A stretch of 64,000 bases of DNA from Gammaproteobacteria bacterium (GTDB lineage Bacteria; Pseudomonadota; Gammaproteobacteria; Pseudomonadales; Cellvibrionaceae): the NCBI GenBank assembly GCA_021151835.1, contig JAGKWO010000001.1, positions 310,001 to 374,000 on the forward strand, read 5' to 3'. Positions 54,115-62,404 of this stretch are shown here, piece by piece. The notes beneath the pieces are model-generated. The model was not told where the DNA came from. It ran no database searches and saw only the letters and a program-made list of their open reading frames with translations. The position numbers were made by a program, and so were the translations under genes. The stretch's first letter is position 1. Every line of letters begins with the position of its first letter.

Positions 54115-54321
54115 ATGCCACAGAAAAAAGAAAGCCGTAACGGTCATGCATTCCACCCGATAATGCGTAAGGGGGGCGTGCATGAAAAAACCAATAAGGC
54201 AAAACGTAAAACTGATCGCCAGGAAATGGCGAAAAAAGTGAAGGATTATTTAACCAAAGGCAACAATAAAAAAGCCGCGGAGGATTCCGCGGCTTTTTTT
54301 CCTACTGCATTCCTTGCCTAA
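54115..54321 (+). CDS. Small basic protein whose terminator precedes its stop codon
   Basis: 68 codons, with AGGAG six bases upstream and only 12 bases after the previous stop. It begins MPQKKESRNGHAFHPIMRKGG and is rich in Lys and Arg up to about residue 51. An intrinsic terminator (54269-54300) lies inside the frame, and the only in-frame stop (TAA, 54319-54321) follows it by 18 bases. Terminated transcripts would have no stop codon, as in arfA and brfA, whose products are controlled by tmRNA. It is not similar enough to ArfA, ArfB, ArfT or BrfA, as I recall them, to name it. The last 17 residues may rarely be made. Confidence 0.7.
   Translation: MPQKKESRNGHAFHPIMRKGGVHEKTNKAKRKTDRQEMAKKVKDYLTKGNNKKAAEDSAAFFPTAFLA
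54269..54300 (+). terminator. Intrinsic terminator inside the small-protein gene
   Basis: A6-GCCGCGGA-GGAT-TCCGCGGC-T7, an 8-bp perfect stem with a 4-base loop and a seven-T run. It lies wholly within the reading frame of the 54115-54321 ORF and is also suited to stop the convergent PEP-CTERM transcript. Confidence 0.93.
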
Positions 54322-54896
54322 CAGGAAACACGACGACGAGTGCAGTAAATCGAGAACAAACCAATCACCAACAACAACGCAATATTAGGCTCCGGCAAAC
54401 GAATATTCGGTTGGCCAGACCCGAACAAAAACATATTGGATAACCCACCGCCTTTACCACTAACCCGCTCATAACTAAAAAAGCCCGACGTCTCGCCCGG
54501 AGTGATCATCCATGCAAACGCATCCGGATCACCGCCACCCTGGCCGACATGCATGGTAATAATGGCGCGGCCGTAGGTATCCCAGAACGACTCATCGATA
54601 GACCAGGTTCCCGTTACATCCGTGCCCCAGGAATCAGTATCCGCAGAAAATAAATCATTGGTTCCTTCTGCGGTTAGTTCGCCCTCTTTGATCCAATCGT
54701 AATCCGTTGCAAAGAGCGCATTGAGATCATCCGAATCATTCAGATTGATTGAATTTTGCGTTCTGCATTCAATCGCATCTCCCAGCGTAGCTACGCGCTG
54801 GTTGTAAGGTTCACACGTAATAAGACCCGCGTTAGCGGCAGATGCACATACTGCAACTAATGCACTGACAAGGTTGATTTTCCATGAGTTAGACAT
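54318..54896 (-). CDS. PEP-CTERM sorting-signal exoprotein
   Basis: 192 aa. The signal peptide MSNSWKINLVSALVAVCASAANAG is followed by a beta-rich domain of unknown function with two Cys (LITCEPYNQ, IECRTQN). The C-terminus is LPEPNIALLLVIGLFSIYCTRRR, the PEP motif, hydrophobic helix and Arg cluster recognised by exosortase. AGGAGA lies upstream of the ATG. Its stop overlaps the end of the convergent small ORF by four bases. Confidence 0.85.
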   Translation of the reverse strand: MSNSWKINLVSALVAVCASAANAGLITCEPYNQRVATLGDAIECRTQNSINLNDSDDLNALFATDYDWIKEGELTAEGTNDLFSADTDSWGTDVTGTWSIDESFWDTYGRAIITMHVGQGGGDPDAFAWMITPGETSGFFSYERVSGKGGGLSNMFLFGSGQPNIRLPEPNIALLLVIGLFSIYCTRRRVSC

Positions 54897-55170
54897 AGCT
54901 TTTTCTCCTACGCCTGAGTTGACATACGTCCCATCAGGTAAAGCAAAGCTGATGCCGTCGCCAAAATCATCACCAAAAACAATTGCTTAAAAATAAACAT
55001 CGCGCTGATTAGGCGTATAAAAACACCAAAATGTCATTTTTTTCGACTTTTTGGCGCCTTAAATTCGTCAAAACCTTGCCACCCAAAATCATTAATAAGG
55101 TGAGTCGGGGGTGCAGACACACGGTCGGCGTGGTAACTTGCGACCTTTCGTCCAGTCAATAATTGCCGTT

Positions 55171-55899
55171 ATGAAACCATCCATTTCCTTTGTGTTCTGG
55201 CCCGTATTTTTCTTGTGCCAATTGCTGGCGCTTGCGCTGGTTAGCTGGCATTTGCTAGCCCAATTTCATTTTGCCTACCCGTTGGGATATAAGTTGTTAG
55301 GGCTGGATAAGCACATTGCCGAATACGCGCCCCTTAATCGCAATAAAAAAGATTTTGAATTTACCTCACCGGCAGAGCATTGGCGTTTGTTTGGCGAGAT
55401 CACTGATGCGGTACAAGACAGCGGCCGCGGTCTGCAAAATATCAGTTACCCATTACGCAACGGCCAGACAACCGGATTGATGCATGAAGCAGAAATTATT
55501 CATTTGCAGGATGTGGCCAATTTAATCGACCGGTTTTATCAGGTAGGGCAAACAGGTTTAGCGCTATGGATCGGTTTGATTGCCTTCGCGCTCTGGAAAA
55601 AATGGTTGCCACCTTCCAATAAAAAAGTATTGCTTACTTTTGTTGCCGGTATTGCTGTAGTTGCCATCGTTGTTTTAGCACTGGGCGCCAAGGATGTTTT
55701 TTATTGGTTGCACGTACAAATTTTTCCACCGGGTCATGAATGGTTTTTTTATTATCAGGATTCACTCATGACCACCCTGATGAAAGCGCCGGATATTTTT
55801 GCATTTATCAGTGTATTTTTATTAGTGATTTTAGTTGCGCTCTGGTGCCTTGCCTTACTGCTGTTAAAGCAGGCGATTAATCATCGTTTAAAAAAATAG
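55171..55899 (+). CDS. DUF1461 family integral membrane protein
   Basis: 242 aa from the ATG at 55171 (MKPSISFVFW); an upstream in-frame GTG at 55111 is an alternative with a weak site. About five membrane helices surround a periplasmic domain with HWRLFGEITDAVQ and LMHEAEIIHLQDV, which resembles DUF1461/TIGR01906 proteins. The region also has FPPGHEWFFYYQDSLMTT, a conserved block of that family. Role unknown; in Firmicutes relatives occur with peptidoglycan or lipid genes. Confidence 0.75.
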   Translation: MKPSISFVFWPVFFLCQLLALALVSWHLLAQFHFAYPLGYKLLGLDKHIAEYAPLNRNKKDFEFTSPAEHWRLFGEITDAVQDSGRGLQNISYPLRNGQTTGLMHEAEIIHLQDVANLIDRFYQVGQTGLALWIGLIAFALWKKWLPPSNKKVLLTFVAGIAVVAIVVLALGAKDVFYWLHVQIFPPGHEWFFYYQDSLMTTLMKAPDIFAFISVFLLVILVALWCLALLLLKQAINHRLKK

Positions 55900-56072
55900 C
55901 TCGCCATTTTTAATTAATAAAAATAACAACCCGTTCTTCTTTCTGCATCGCCACACACACACAAATAACCTGGTGGCCAGTGTATTCCGCTTTTGATAGA
56001 GTCCTGCACCAGCGGGATTCGTCGATTGAATTCCCTTCGTGTTATCACATTCCAATAAAAGAGCTAACAACC

Positions 56073-57248
56073 ATGAAGATGTATTTCAAACTCTTTGCTG
56101 CATTTTTGTTATGCAGCCAACTGCTTGCCTGCAGTACCACCAACAGCACCGCTACTAAAATTACTCCCGCACAAGCACCCGGTCAAAATCACGGTTTCAC
56201 CGGTGCACAGCAATCTGCCGATGAATGGTGGAATATCCCCTACCCGCAATCATTCGATGCAAAAAAACTCGAACGCAAACAAAGCCTGATTAAAGTGCAA
56301 GGCAAAGGTTTTGCAACAGAAGATGGCAAAGCGTTTATTTTTCGCGGTGTGAATATCGCAGACCCCGGCAAATTGTATCAACAAGGCCGTTGGAACAAGG
56401 CATTGTTTGCAGAAGTTCAGCGCTGGGGGGCCAACACGATTCGCATTCCTATCCATCCATTATCCTGGCGCAAATACGGTAACGAGTGGTTCTTTGAACG
56501 GCTCGACGAAGCAGTGCTCTGGGCCAATAGCCTGGATATGTATTTGATTGTGGACTGGCACTCCATCGGCAACCTGGAAGCCGAAATGTACCAACATGTT
56601 ATGTACGAAACTACACAGAAAGAAACGGCCGATTTCTGGCGTAAAATCGCGTTGCGTTACCGCACAGTTCCCACCATCGCAGTGTATGAAATTTTCAATG
56701 AGCCAACACACAATTACATCGGCACGGGCGATTTTTCCTTGGGCAAAGCCAGTTGGGAAACCTGGCGTAACCTGCTGGAAGACAATATCGATTTGATTCG
56801 CCTCTACAACAAAAATGCGATCCCCCTAGTTGCCGGTTACAACTGGGCATATGATTTATCGCCTATCGCCACTGCACCGGTTCGCCGCGATAATATTGCC
56901 TACGCCATTCACCCCTATCCGCAAAAAGCCAAACCGCAAGATCCAACCAAGGCAAATTTTTTTGCGATGTGGGAAAAAAGCTGGGGCTATGTCGCCGATA
57001 AGTATCCGCTGATCGCTACCGAACTGGGGTGGGCGAGGGAAATCGATTACGGGGCGCACGTACCGGTGATTAATAACGATGGCACCTACGGCCCCAATAT
57101 TGTGGAATACATGGCAAAAAAAGGCGTTTCTTACACAGTCTGGGTATTTGACCCGGATTGGTCACCGGTAATGATTAAAGACTGGAATTTCACACCGTCC
57201 GAGCAAGGCGAGTTTTTCAAAAAAGAAATGTTGAAAGCTGCACACTAA
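56073..57248 (+). CDS. GH5 cellulase, lipoprotein
   Basis: Endo-beta-1,4-glucanase family 5. 391 aa from the ATG at 56073. Lipoprotein signal peptide with lipobox LLAC (residues about 17-20), so it is membrane-anchored, then a short Thr/Ser linker. The GH5 barrel has the acid/base Glu210 in YEIFNEPTH and nucleophile Glu317 in PLIATELGWA, plus the upstream TIRIPIHPLSW. No CBM. Linked surface cellulases of this type occur in Cellvibrio. Terminator at 57262-57294. Confidence 0.92.
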   Translation: MKMYFKLFAAFLLCSQLLACSTTNSTATKITPAQAPGQNHGFTGAQQSADEWWNIPYPQSFDAKKLERKQSLIKVQGKGFATEDGKAFIFRGVNIADPGKLYQQGRWNKALFAEVQRWGANTIRIPIHPLSWRKYGNEWFFERLDEAVLWANSLDMYLIVDWHSIGNLEAEMYQHVMYETTQKETADFWRKIALRYRTVPTIAVYEIFNEPTHNYIGTGDFSLGKASWETWRNLLEDNIDLIRLYNKNAIPLVAGYNWAYDLSPIATAPVRRDNIAYAIHPYPQKAKPQDPTKANFFAMWEKSWGYVADKYPLIATELGWAREIDYGAHVPVINNDGTYGPNIVEYMAKKGVSYTVWVFDPDWSPVMIKDWNFTPSEQGEFFKKEMLKAAH

Positions 57249-57261
57249 CCGGCAATTATCG

Positions 57262-57294
57262 CTCCGGGCTGCACCTCATAGGCCCGGAGTTTTT
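57262..57294 (+). terminator. Intrinsic terminator after the GH5 gene
   Basis: CTCCGGGC/GCCCGGAG stem (8 bp) with a 12-base loop, followed by T5. Confidence 0.88.
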
Positions 57295-57405
57295 CAACCG
57301 ATCCCGCCTCCTTATCCCCTTCACACCCTGCCGGTATCAACACCGGTCTTTCCGGTGCGGAAAAATACCATTTCTACACGAAATTCTATCGCCCCCGATA
57401 ACAAG

Positions 57406-57423
57406 TAATCTCAAATGAGATTA
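57406..57423. promoter_or_regulatory. Inverted repeat upstream of the flavin-module genes
   Basis: TAATCTC-AAAT-GAGATTA, 67 bases before the ATG of the outer-membrane-type protein. It is a possible operator; no known box matches. The rest of 57295-57489 shows nothing else clear. Confidence 0.3.
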
Positions 57424-57489
57424 GAATGCGCGCGGATTCGAATACCTTTCGTTAGTACCCATCATCAAATTTCGTGGCAAGGAAATATA

Positions 57490-58374
57490 ATGCGTAAAAA
57501 TCTTTTTCCCCTGTTGCTGGGCAGTTTGTTCAGCTTGTCGGTCCAGGCCGACGAGAACCTTTTTGGCTATATCAAAGGTTCTGAAGTATTACCCGATGGC
57601 GCCTGGGAGTTTTACCAGGTTGTAACCCAACGGGCCGATAAAGGTGTGGGTAAATACACTGCCTACAATACTGAAACCGAACTTGAATACGGCGTTTCTG
57701 ACCGTTTTACTGTGAAAGGCGAAATCAAGGGCCAGTCTATCGATACCTCCGGCCTGTTGATTGATGGCTATATGCCCGGGGATGAAAAGTACGGTTTGAA
57801 ATTTCAAGGCGGAGAAATATCAGGTAAATACAATTTTTTAAGCCCCGCCCTGGATGACTTTGGTTTATCCATGACCGCCGGCTTGGATTACCTGGTATTG
57901 GACCCTCATTCCGGCCGCGACAAAGACACCATCAGCATTGACCTGGAAGTTGAACTGCAAAAATACTTTCTCGAAGGTCAATTGATTTGGGCAGCAAACT
58001 TCGGTACTGAAGCTACACGGGCTACCCGCAAACCTATCGATAATTTACCTGAAGATTTTGAATGGCCCACCGGTATGGAAGTGGAAATCGAGTTTTGGGC
58101 GGGTACGGGTTTAAGCTATCGTTTTGTACCCAATTGGTTCATCGGCGTTGAAACGTTATACGAAACCGAATATGAAACCGAAGTCGCGATGGAGCGCAAC
58201 TCGTTATTCGCTGGCCCAACTTTGCATTATGGTGGTGAAGATTATTGGTTCACCCTCACTTATTTTGACCAGGTGCGCGGCGGCGGCGAAACGTTTGAAG
58301 GACAACCGAGCGGATTGCATTTGATCGAAAAAACCGAGCAGGAAATTCGTTTTAAAGTGGGTTTGAATTTTTAA
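57490..58374 (+). CDS. Secreted DUF6662-like beta-barrel protein
   Basis: 294 aa from the ATG at 57490 with AAGGAA upstream. The signal peptide MRKNLFPLLLGSLFSLSVQA is followed by FGYIKGSEVLPDGAWEFYQ and ELEYGVSDRFTVKGEI. Alternating strands and a C-terminal Phe (RFKVGLNF) fit an outer-membrane beta barrel. The FGYIKG...LP start matches DUF6662 as I recall it; the name is tentative. It opens the flavin-module cluster, which continues with an FMN-binding protein, ApbE and a membrane protein. Confidence 0.7.
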   Translation: MRKNLFPLLLGSLFSLSVQADENLFGYIKGSEVLPDGAWEFYQVVTQRADKGVGKYTAYNTETELEYGVSDRFTVKGEIKGQSIDTSGLLIDGYMPGDEKYGLKFQGGEISGKYNFLSPALDDFGLSMTAGLDYLVLDPHSGRDKDTISIDLEVELQKYFLEGQLIWAANFGTEATRATRKPIDNLPEDFEWPTGMEVEIEFWAGTGLSYRFVPNWFIGVETLYETEYETEVAMERNSLFAGPTLHYGGEDYWFTLTYFDQVRGGGETFEGQPSGLHLIEKTEQEIRFKVGLNF

Positions 58375-58452
58375 TTTCTGCTACTCATTGCACAGATCAA
58401 ATTTCAGCAATCAATACACCCGGCGATGTCGGGTGTTTACGAGCACAATGAT

Positions 58453-59007
58453 ATGCGTAACATTCCCGGATTTATCGCCCTGCCCTTTGCGTTCATCGCC
58501 CCTGCGATGGTTGTGAGTAACGCCCACGCTGAAGATTACCTAACCATCGCCCAAGCACAAAAATTATTATTTCCCGATGCTAAAATTTTTTTAGATGCCG
58601 CCATTCATCTAACCGATGAACAGCGCGACCACATTAAAAAAATTGCCGGCGTGCGCCAACGTACCGAAGTGCAGCAAAACTGGCGTGCTGAGCAAGATGG
58701 GAAATTACTGGGTTATTTTCTGGTTGATGAAGTCATCGGCAAACATGAGTTTATTACTTACGCTACCGCGATTTCCCCCGATGGCAAAGTAATCGGTATC
58801 GAAATATTAAGCTATCGCGAAACTCACGGTGGGCAAATTCGCAAGCCGGAATGGCGAGCCAACTTTAACGGCAAAACCCTGGATGACCAGTTCAAGCTCA
58901 ATAAGGATATTCCCAATATTAGCGGCGCAACACTGTCATGCCGCAACGTTACTGATGGTGTAAAACGTTTGCTTGCGATACATAAAATTGCGCTCGGCCA
59001 ATCATAA
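58453..59007 (+). CDS. Periplasmic FMN-binding (flavinylated) domain protein
   Basis: 184 aa from the ATG at 58453; an in-frame start at 58426 adds nine residues. The signal peptide (to about residue 26, SNAHA) is followed by an FMN_bind domain. The flavinylation motif is ISGATLS, with the modified Thr at about residue 160, the type covalently loaded by ApbE. The next gene is apbE in the same reading frame, separated only by TAATTT. Together they suggest an extracytosolic electron carrier. Confidence 0.88.
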   Translation: MRNIPGFIALPFAFIAPAMVVSNAHAEDYLTIAQAQKLLFPDAKIFLDAAIHLTDEQRDHIKKIAGVRQRTEVQQNWRAEQDGKLLGYFLVDEVIGKHEFITYATAISPDGKVIGIEILSYRETHGGQIRKPEWRANFNGKTLDDQFKLNKDIPNISGATLSCRNVTDGVKRLLAIHKIALGQS

Positions 59008-59010
59008 TTT

Positions 59011-59850
59011 ATGATCAAACGTTTGCGACCACTGCTCGGCACTTTTGTCGAAATCGTTATCGCCGACCCGGGCTGCCTGCCGGAATCCCAAATACAACAG
59101 GCGATTAATGCTGCGTTTTCCGGCATCGAAAAAATTCAGCAACAACTCAGTTTTCATCATTCCGATAGCGATTTAACACGGTTGAATTGCGCAAACGGAA
59201 AGCGCGTTACATTCAACTCGCCTGGAATTTATTGCCTGAAGCTGGCACGCGCCCTGATGCGCATTAACACTGCATTTAATTGCACACTTGGCAAAGCGAT
59301 GGTTGACCACCAGGCGTTACCTGCACCGGCAACCACAGCATCGGCAGTAGAAGACATTGGCACCTGGGACGATATAGACATTCATCAACACCAGGTGCGT
59401 TTGCGTCGCCCGTTATGGATTACGCTGGATGGTATTGCCAAAGGTTTTGCTATTGATCAGGGTATTAAAATCTTGCGGCGATCCGGTATTGCTGCAGCCT
59501 GGATCAACGCCGGTGGCGATATTCGCGTGTATGGTTCAGTGATTATGCCAGTCAGCATCCGCGATCATCAGGGCCGGGACCATCCCATGGGGGGTTTACA
59601 AAATGCAGCTATCGCAACCTCAACCAGTCATTACACTACAGATTGCCCGGGTTTATTACTTAACCCCGGTACACTAATCGCGGGCCCCCAAAAACCTGCA
59701 CCAACCTTGATTCCTTCCGGCACCTGGACAGTGATAGCAAAGAGCGCATGGCGTGCGGATGCGTTGACTAAAGTTGCGGCAAATACTCCTGCCGGGGAAC
59801 GCCAGGAAACGATAAGGAAATTGGGAGGCAATTGGATTGCGCTGGATTAG
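59011..59850 (+). CDS. apbE: FAD:protein FMN transferase ApbE
   Basis: Transfers FMN from FAD to a Thr of its target. 279 aa. It has RPLLGTFVEIVIA near the start and LDGIAKGFAIDQGIKILRRSGIAAAWINAGGDIRVYG with the Mg/FAD site; the Thr-rich ATSTSHYTTD near residue 210 and WRADALTKVAAN also fit. No signal peptide is present, and the stop codon of the preceding gene two codons upstream rules out an N-terminal extension. Most partners are exported, so the site of flavinylation here is puzzling. Confidence 0.9.
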   Translation: MIKRLRPLLGTFVEIVIADPGCLPESQIQQAINAAFSGIEKIQQQLSFHHSDSDLTRLNCANGKRVTFNSPGIYCLKLARALMRINTAFNCTLGKAMVDHQALPAPATTASAVEDIGTWDDIDIHQHQVRLRRPLWITLDGIAKGFAIDQGIKILRRSGIAAAWINAGGDIRVYGSVIMPVSIRDHQGRDHPMGGLQNAAIATSTSHYTTDCPGLLLNPGTLIAGPQKPAPTLIPSGTWTVIAKSAWRADALTKVAANTPAGERQETIRKLGGNWIALD

Positions 59851-59940
59851 TTAGCGCAATTTGATAACAGGCTCTATATTTTCGCGTCCGGCCGGTTAAA
59901 ATGGCGCACCGCTTTAAGCCTTACTCAATAGCCCGGCTCA

Positions 59941-60378
59941 ATGAAAAAATCACGCATCGGTATCTGGATTATCCTGTTGGCAACAGCTATCACCGGCGTT
60001 GCGTTATTTTGGCTGGCACCAGCCAGTGAAGACGACTTCCCACACCCGCTTAACGGCTTGTTTCGTGAACTGCACGGTGCCAGCGCCATGCTCGCGGTAT
60101 TCATGTTCGGTTATTTATTTGCTGACCATGTGCAAAAAAAATTACACAAAAAAAAGCATCACTGGGATGGTTATTTACATTTGGTATTGTGGTCATTGCT
60201 GGTCATTAGCGGCCTGCTGCTGTATTACCCGCAAGACAGTTTGCAATTATTGAATGTAAACAGCGTGCATTGGTATTTAGGCCTTGGACTGTGCGCGCTG
60301 TTTCCACTGCATTTCTGGCGAAAAGCCATTATCAAATACAGCCAGCGCACGAACTCCCATAAATCCCGATTGCCCTGA
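59941..60378 (+). CDS. Small four-helix membrane protein with conserved histidines
   Basis: 145 aa. Four predicted membrane helices (about 8-26, 45-63, 75-95, 108-125). Conserved-looking His occur at LHGASAM, DHVQKKLH, YLHLVLWS, VHWYL and LHFWRK. Such pairs could ligate haem, as in DUF4405 or cytochrome b561-like proteins. It follows apbE after 90 bases, so it is the likely membrane electron donor for the flavinylated protein. Assignment tentative. Confidence 0.65.
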   Translation: MKKSRIGIWIILLATAITGVALFWLAPASEDDFPHPLNGLFRELHGASAMLAVFMFGYLFADHVQKKLHKKKHHWDGYLHLVLWSLLVISGLLLYYPQDSLQLLNVNSVHWYLGLGLCALFPLHFWRKAIIKYSQRTNSHKSRLP

Positions 60379-60389
60379 TCGCAAAAATT

Positions 60390-60842
60390 TTACAGCACCA
60401 ACCGCTTTATCACCGCTGTTGCATATTTATCCAGATTCTGTTCATTGGCCACCGATACAAATTCGCGAATTTGTTCATAATGCTCAACCGTATCGAATAA
60501 TTGTTGCCAATGGACCACAGTTGCTTCGCCCAGGTTTTCAAATTCCAGCGTTAAAATAAAATGATGGCCGGTTAGATGTTCAATCACAATCCGTTTATTT
60601 TCACTCACCTCTAAAAAACGGCTTTCATTTTCATAATCCGTGCCATCAGGTCCATGCATAGTGTGGCGCCACTGCCCACCGGCGCGAAAATCGAAGTTAT
60701 GAAAAGTATTGGTAAAGCCCACCGGCCCCCACCATTGCGCCAGACTTTCTGCATCGCGAAATGCAGCGAATACGTGTGCAACCGGTGCGTCAATACGCCG
60801 GCTTTTTACATCGGCACGCAATTGTTCCGTTTCTCCAGTCAT
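60390..60842 (-). CDS. SRPBCC/AHSA1-type START-fold protein
   Basis: 150 aa with the AHSA1-like pattern APVAHVFAAFRDAESLAQWWGPVGF and GGQWRHTMHGPDGTDYENES. These proteins often bind hydrophobic ligands; the ligand is unknown. It may share a transcript with the VOC gene, 22 bases upstream on the same strand. Confidence 0.85.
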   Translation of the reverse strand: MTGETEQLRADVKSRRIDAPVAHVFAAFRDAESLAQWWGPVGFTNTFHNFDFRAGGQWRHTMHGPDGTDYENESRFLEVSENKRIVIEHLTGHHFILTLEFENLGEATVVHWQQLFDTVEHYEQIREFVSVANEQNLDKYATAVIKRLVL

Positions 60843-60864
60843 GAGGAAACTCCCCTTTATCTAT

Positions 60865-61365
60865 TCAACAGGTCCGTTCATTCAGCTTATCAACAACCAA
60901 ACGATTTTGTTCGTCAAAAACCCAGACTTCTTCGTAATCCACTTCAAACAAATGGCCATCCGGGTCTTTAAAATACCCTGCAATTCCCCAGGGCGTACGC
61001 GTTGCCGGTTTTACCAAAGTGCCGCCCGCTTCTACGGCTTTGGCGAGAATCGCTGGTACTTCTTGCGGTGTTTTTGCCAAATATACAAAACCCACGCCAT
61101 TAAAACCGGCGGGTTCGGTGGTGTCTGCCAGGGAATCGGCAGCCAATCCTGCGCGCGATAATAAACACAACGCGTAACCACCCAAATCAAATTTCACAAA
61201 TTCATCGTGGCCGGTGGGTGATTTTTTCCATCCCAGGGCTTCGTAAAATTTTTTGGATTGCGCAATATCATTCACCCCCAACAAAATAAGGTGCATACGT
61301 TGGCTGGGTGAAATAGCCGGAAATTCGGCGGTAGAAAATTGATGTCCATTAGCGTTATCTAACAT
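60865..61365 (-). CDS. VOC-superfamily (glyoxalase-like) protein
   Basis: 166 aa. VOC fold with MHLILLGVNDIAQSKKFYEALGW and GYFKDPDGHLFEVDYEEVWV, holding the metal-type Glu. It resembles PhnB/glyoxalase-like proteins of unknown substrate. The first 22 residues are not conserved, so the start may be internal (MHLILLG at about residue 24). Confidence 0.8.
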   Translation of the reverse strand: MLDNANGHQFSTAEFPAISPSQRMHLILLGVNDIAQSKKFYEALGWKKSPTGHDEFVKFDLGGYALCLLSRAGLAADSLADTTEPAGFNGVGFVYLAKTPQEVPAILAKAVEAGGTLVKPATRTPWGIAGYFKDPDGHLFEVDYEEVWVFDEQNRLVVDKLNERTC

Positions 61366-61662
61366 AGTTGTACTCTTTGTGTGGCCAAGTTTTGTGTGGT
61401 CAGGTTTTGATTATTATGATTTTCACAGTGTGGATTAAGGAGTTGCCAACACTTGTCAGTACACCGACGCGGTGTGATGAAAATCGCAAACGAAATGTAA
61501 CTTCAGCAACATGCCCTGTCGAATAAATTGACGCCGAAAACAACCAACTTTTGCAAACCCATGAAAATTCGATCAAATTTATTTGGTCCATTTTTTGCTC
61601 CGCTAACATCAGCGGGTTTCCGCTATACGGACTCATTCTTAATAAATCAACTGGAGATGTTC
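61366..61662. other. Intergenic region upstream of the second PEP-CTERM gene
   Basis: 297 bases. A reading frame crosses it from 61528, but the clear GGAG at 61652-61655 and signal peptide favour a start at 61663. No promoter could be assigned. Confidence 0.4.
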
Positions 61663-62325
61663 ATGAAATCCATCAGAAACTTATTGGGTTTAGCGGCCCT
61701 GGCGCTACTGCCCCTTCAGGCCAGCGCCACGATTATTATTGATAACTCAACCGCTGGCCTCTACAACAATTTGGGCGATCTTGCTGCTATTGATGGCCCC
61801 GGCGGTTTTCTCCTCGGCGCGAATGTCAGTGAAGGTGACCCCAGCTATCAATTGGCTAGCGATCCAAACATTCCATTCACCGCCGCGTTTGGCACTAACT
61901 GGCTGGCCGGAAATTATTCCGGTGGTACCTGGTCAGCAGGTCCGGTTGCGATCCCGTCGGCCTGGGCAGTCAACAGCGAAGCGGCGATTGTGTATGACTT
62001 CAGTCTGGCAACTGCATCCAGCCTGCATATTGATGTCGGTGTAGATAATGGTTTGCTGGTGTGGTTAAACGGCAATTTCTTGTTTGGTGCGACTGCCAGC
62101 GGCGGAGCCAACATCAACGAATACGATATTGACGTTGCATCACTGGGTGCAGGTTCACATTCCTTGCAAATCCTGCTCGCCGATCACGGTGGTGCTACCG
62201 GATATGCAATTGCCGTTGATGCAAATGCATTGCCGGTATCGGTACCCGAGCCAACCGGTTTGCTGTTACTGGCCAGTTCCCTGTTCGGTCTGGGATTGGT
62301 TCGTTACCGCAAAAAGTGCTCATAA
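61663..62325 (+). CDS. PEP-CTERM exoprotein, second copy
   Basis: 220 aa from the ATG at 61663, six bases after GGAG. The signal peptide MKSIRNLLGLAALALLPLQASA is followed by a jelly-roll-like, Gly/Ala-rich domain. The C-terminus VPEPTGLLLLASSLFGLGLVRYRKK gives the PEP motif, hydrophobic helix and basic cluster. It is unrelated in its main domain to the 54318-54896 protein. No exosortase or PEP-CTERM locus genes are in the window. Confidence 0.87.
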   Translation: MKSIRNLLGLAALALLPLQASATIIIDNSTAGLYNNLGDLAAIDGPGGFLLGANVSEGDPSYQLASDPNIPFTAAFGTNWLAGNYSGGTWSAGPVAIPSAWAVNSEAAIVYDFSLATASSLHIDVGVDNGLLVWLNGNFLFGATASGGANINEYDIDVASLGAGSHSLQILLADHGGATGYAIAVDANALPVSVPEPTGLLLLASSLFGLGLVRYRKKCS

Positions 62326-62347
62326 AAAAATAAGCGCTTTTAAATAA

Positions 62348-62383
62348 CAAAAGCAATGCAGATAACACTGCATTGCTTTTTTT
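62348..62383. terminator. Bidirectional terminator between the PEP-CTERM and GH45 genes
   Basis: AAAAGCAATGCAG/CTGCATTGCTTTTTTTT with loop ATAACA. The T8 run serves the plus strand; on the minus strand it follows the GH45 stop by about 22 bases. Confidence 0.85.
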
Positions 62384-62404
62384 TCAGCGCAACAAATTAT
62401 TTTT

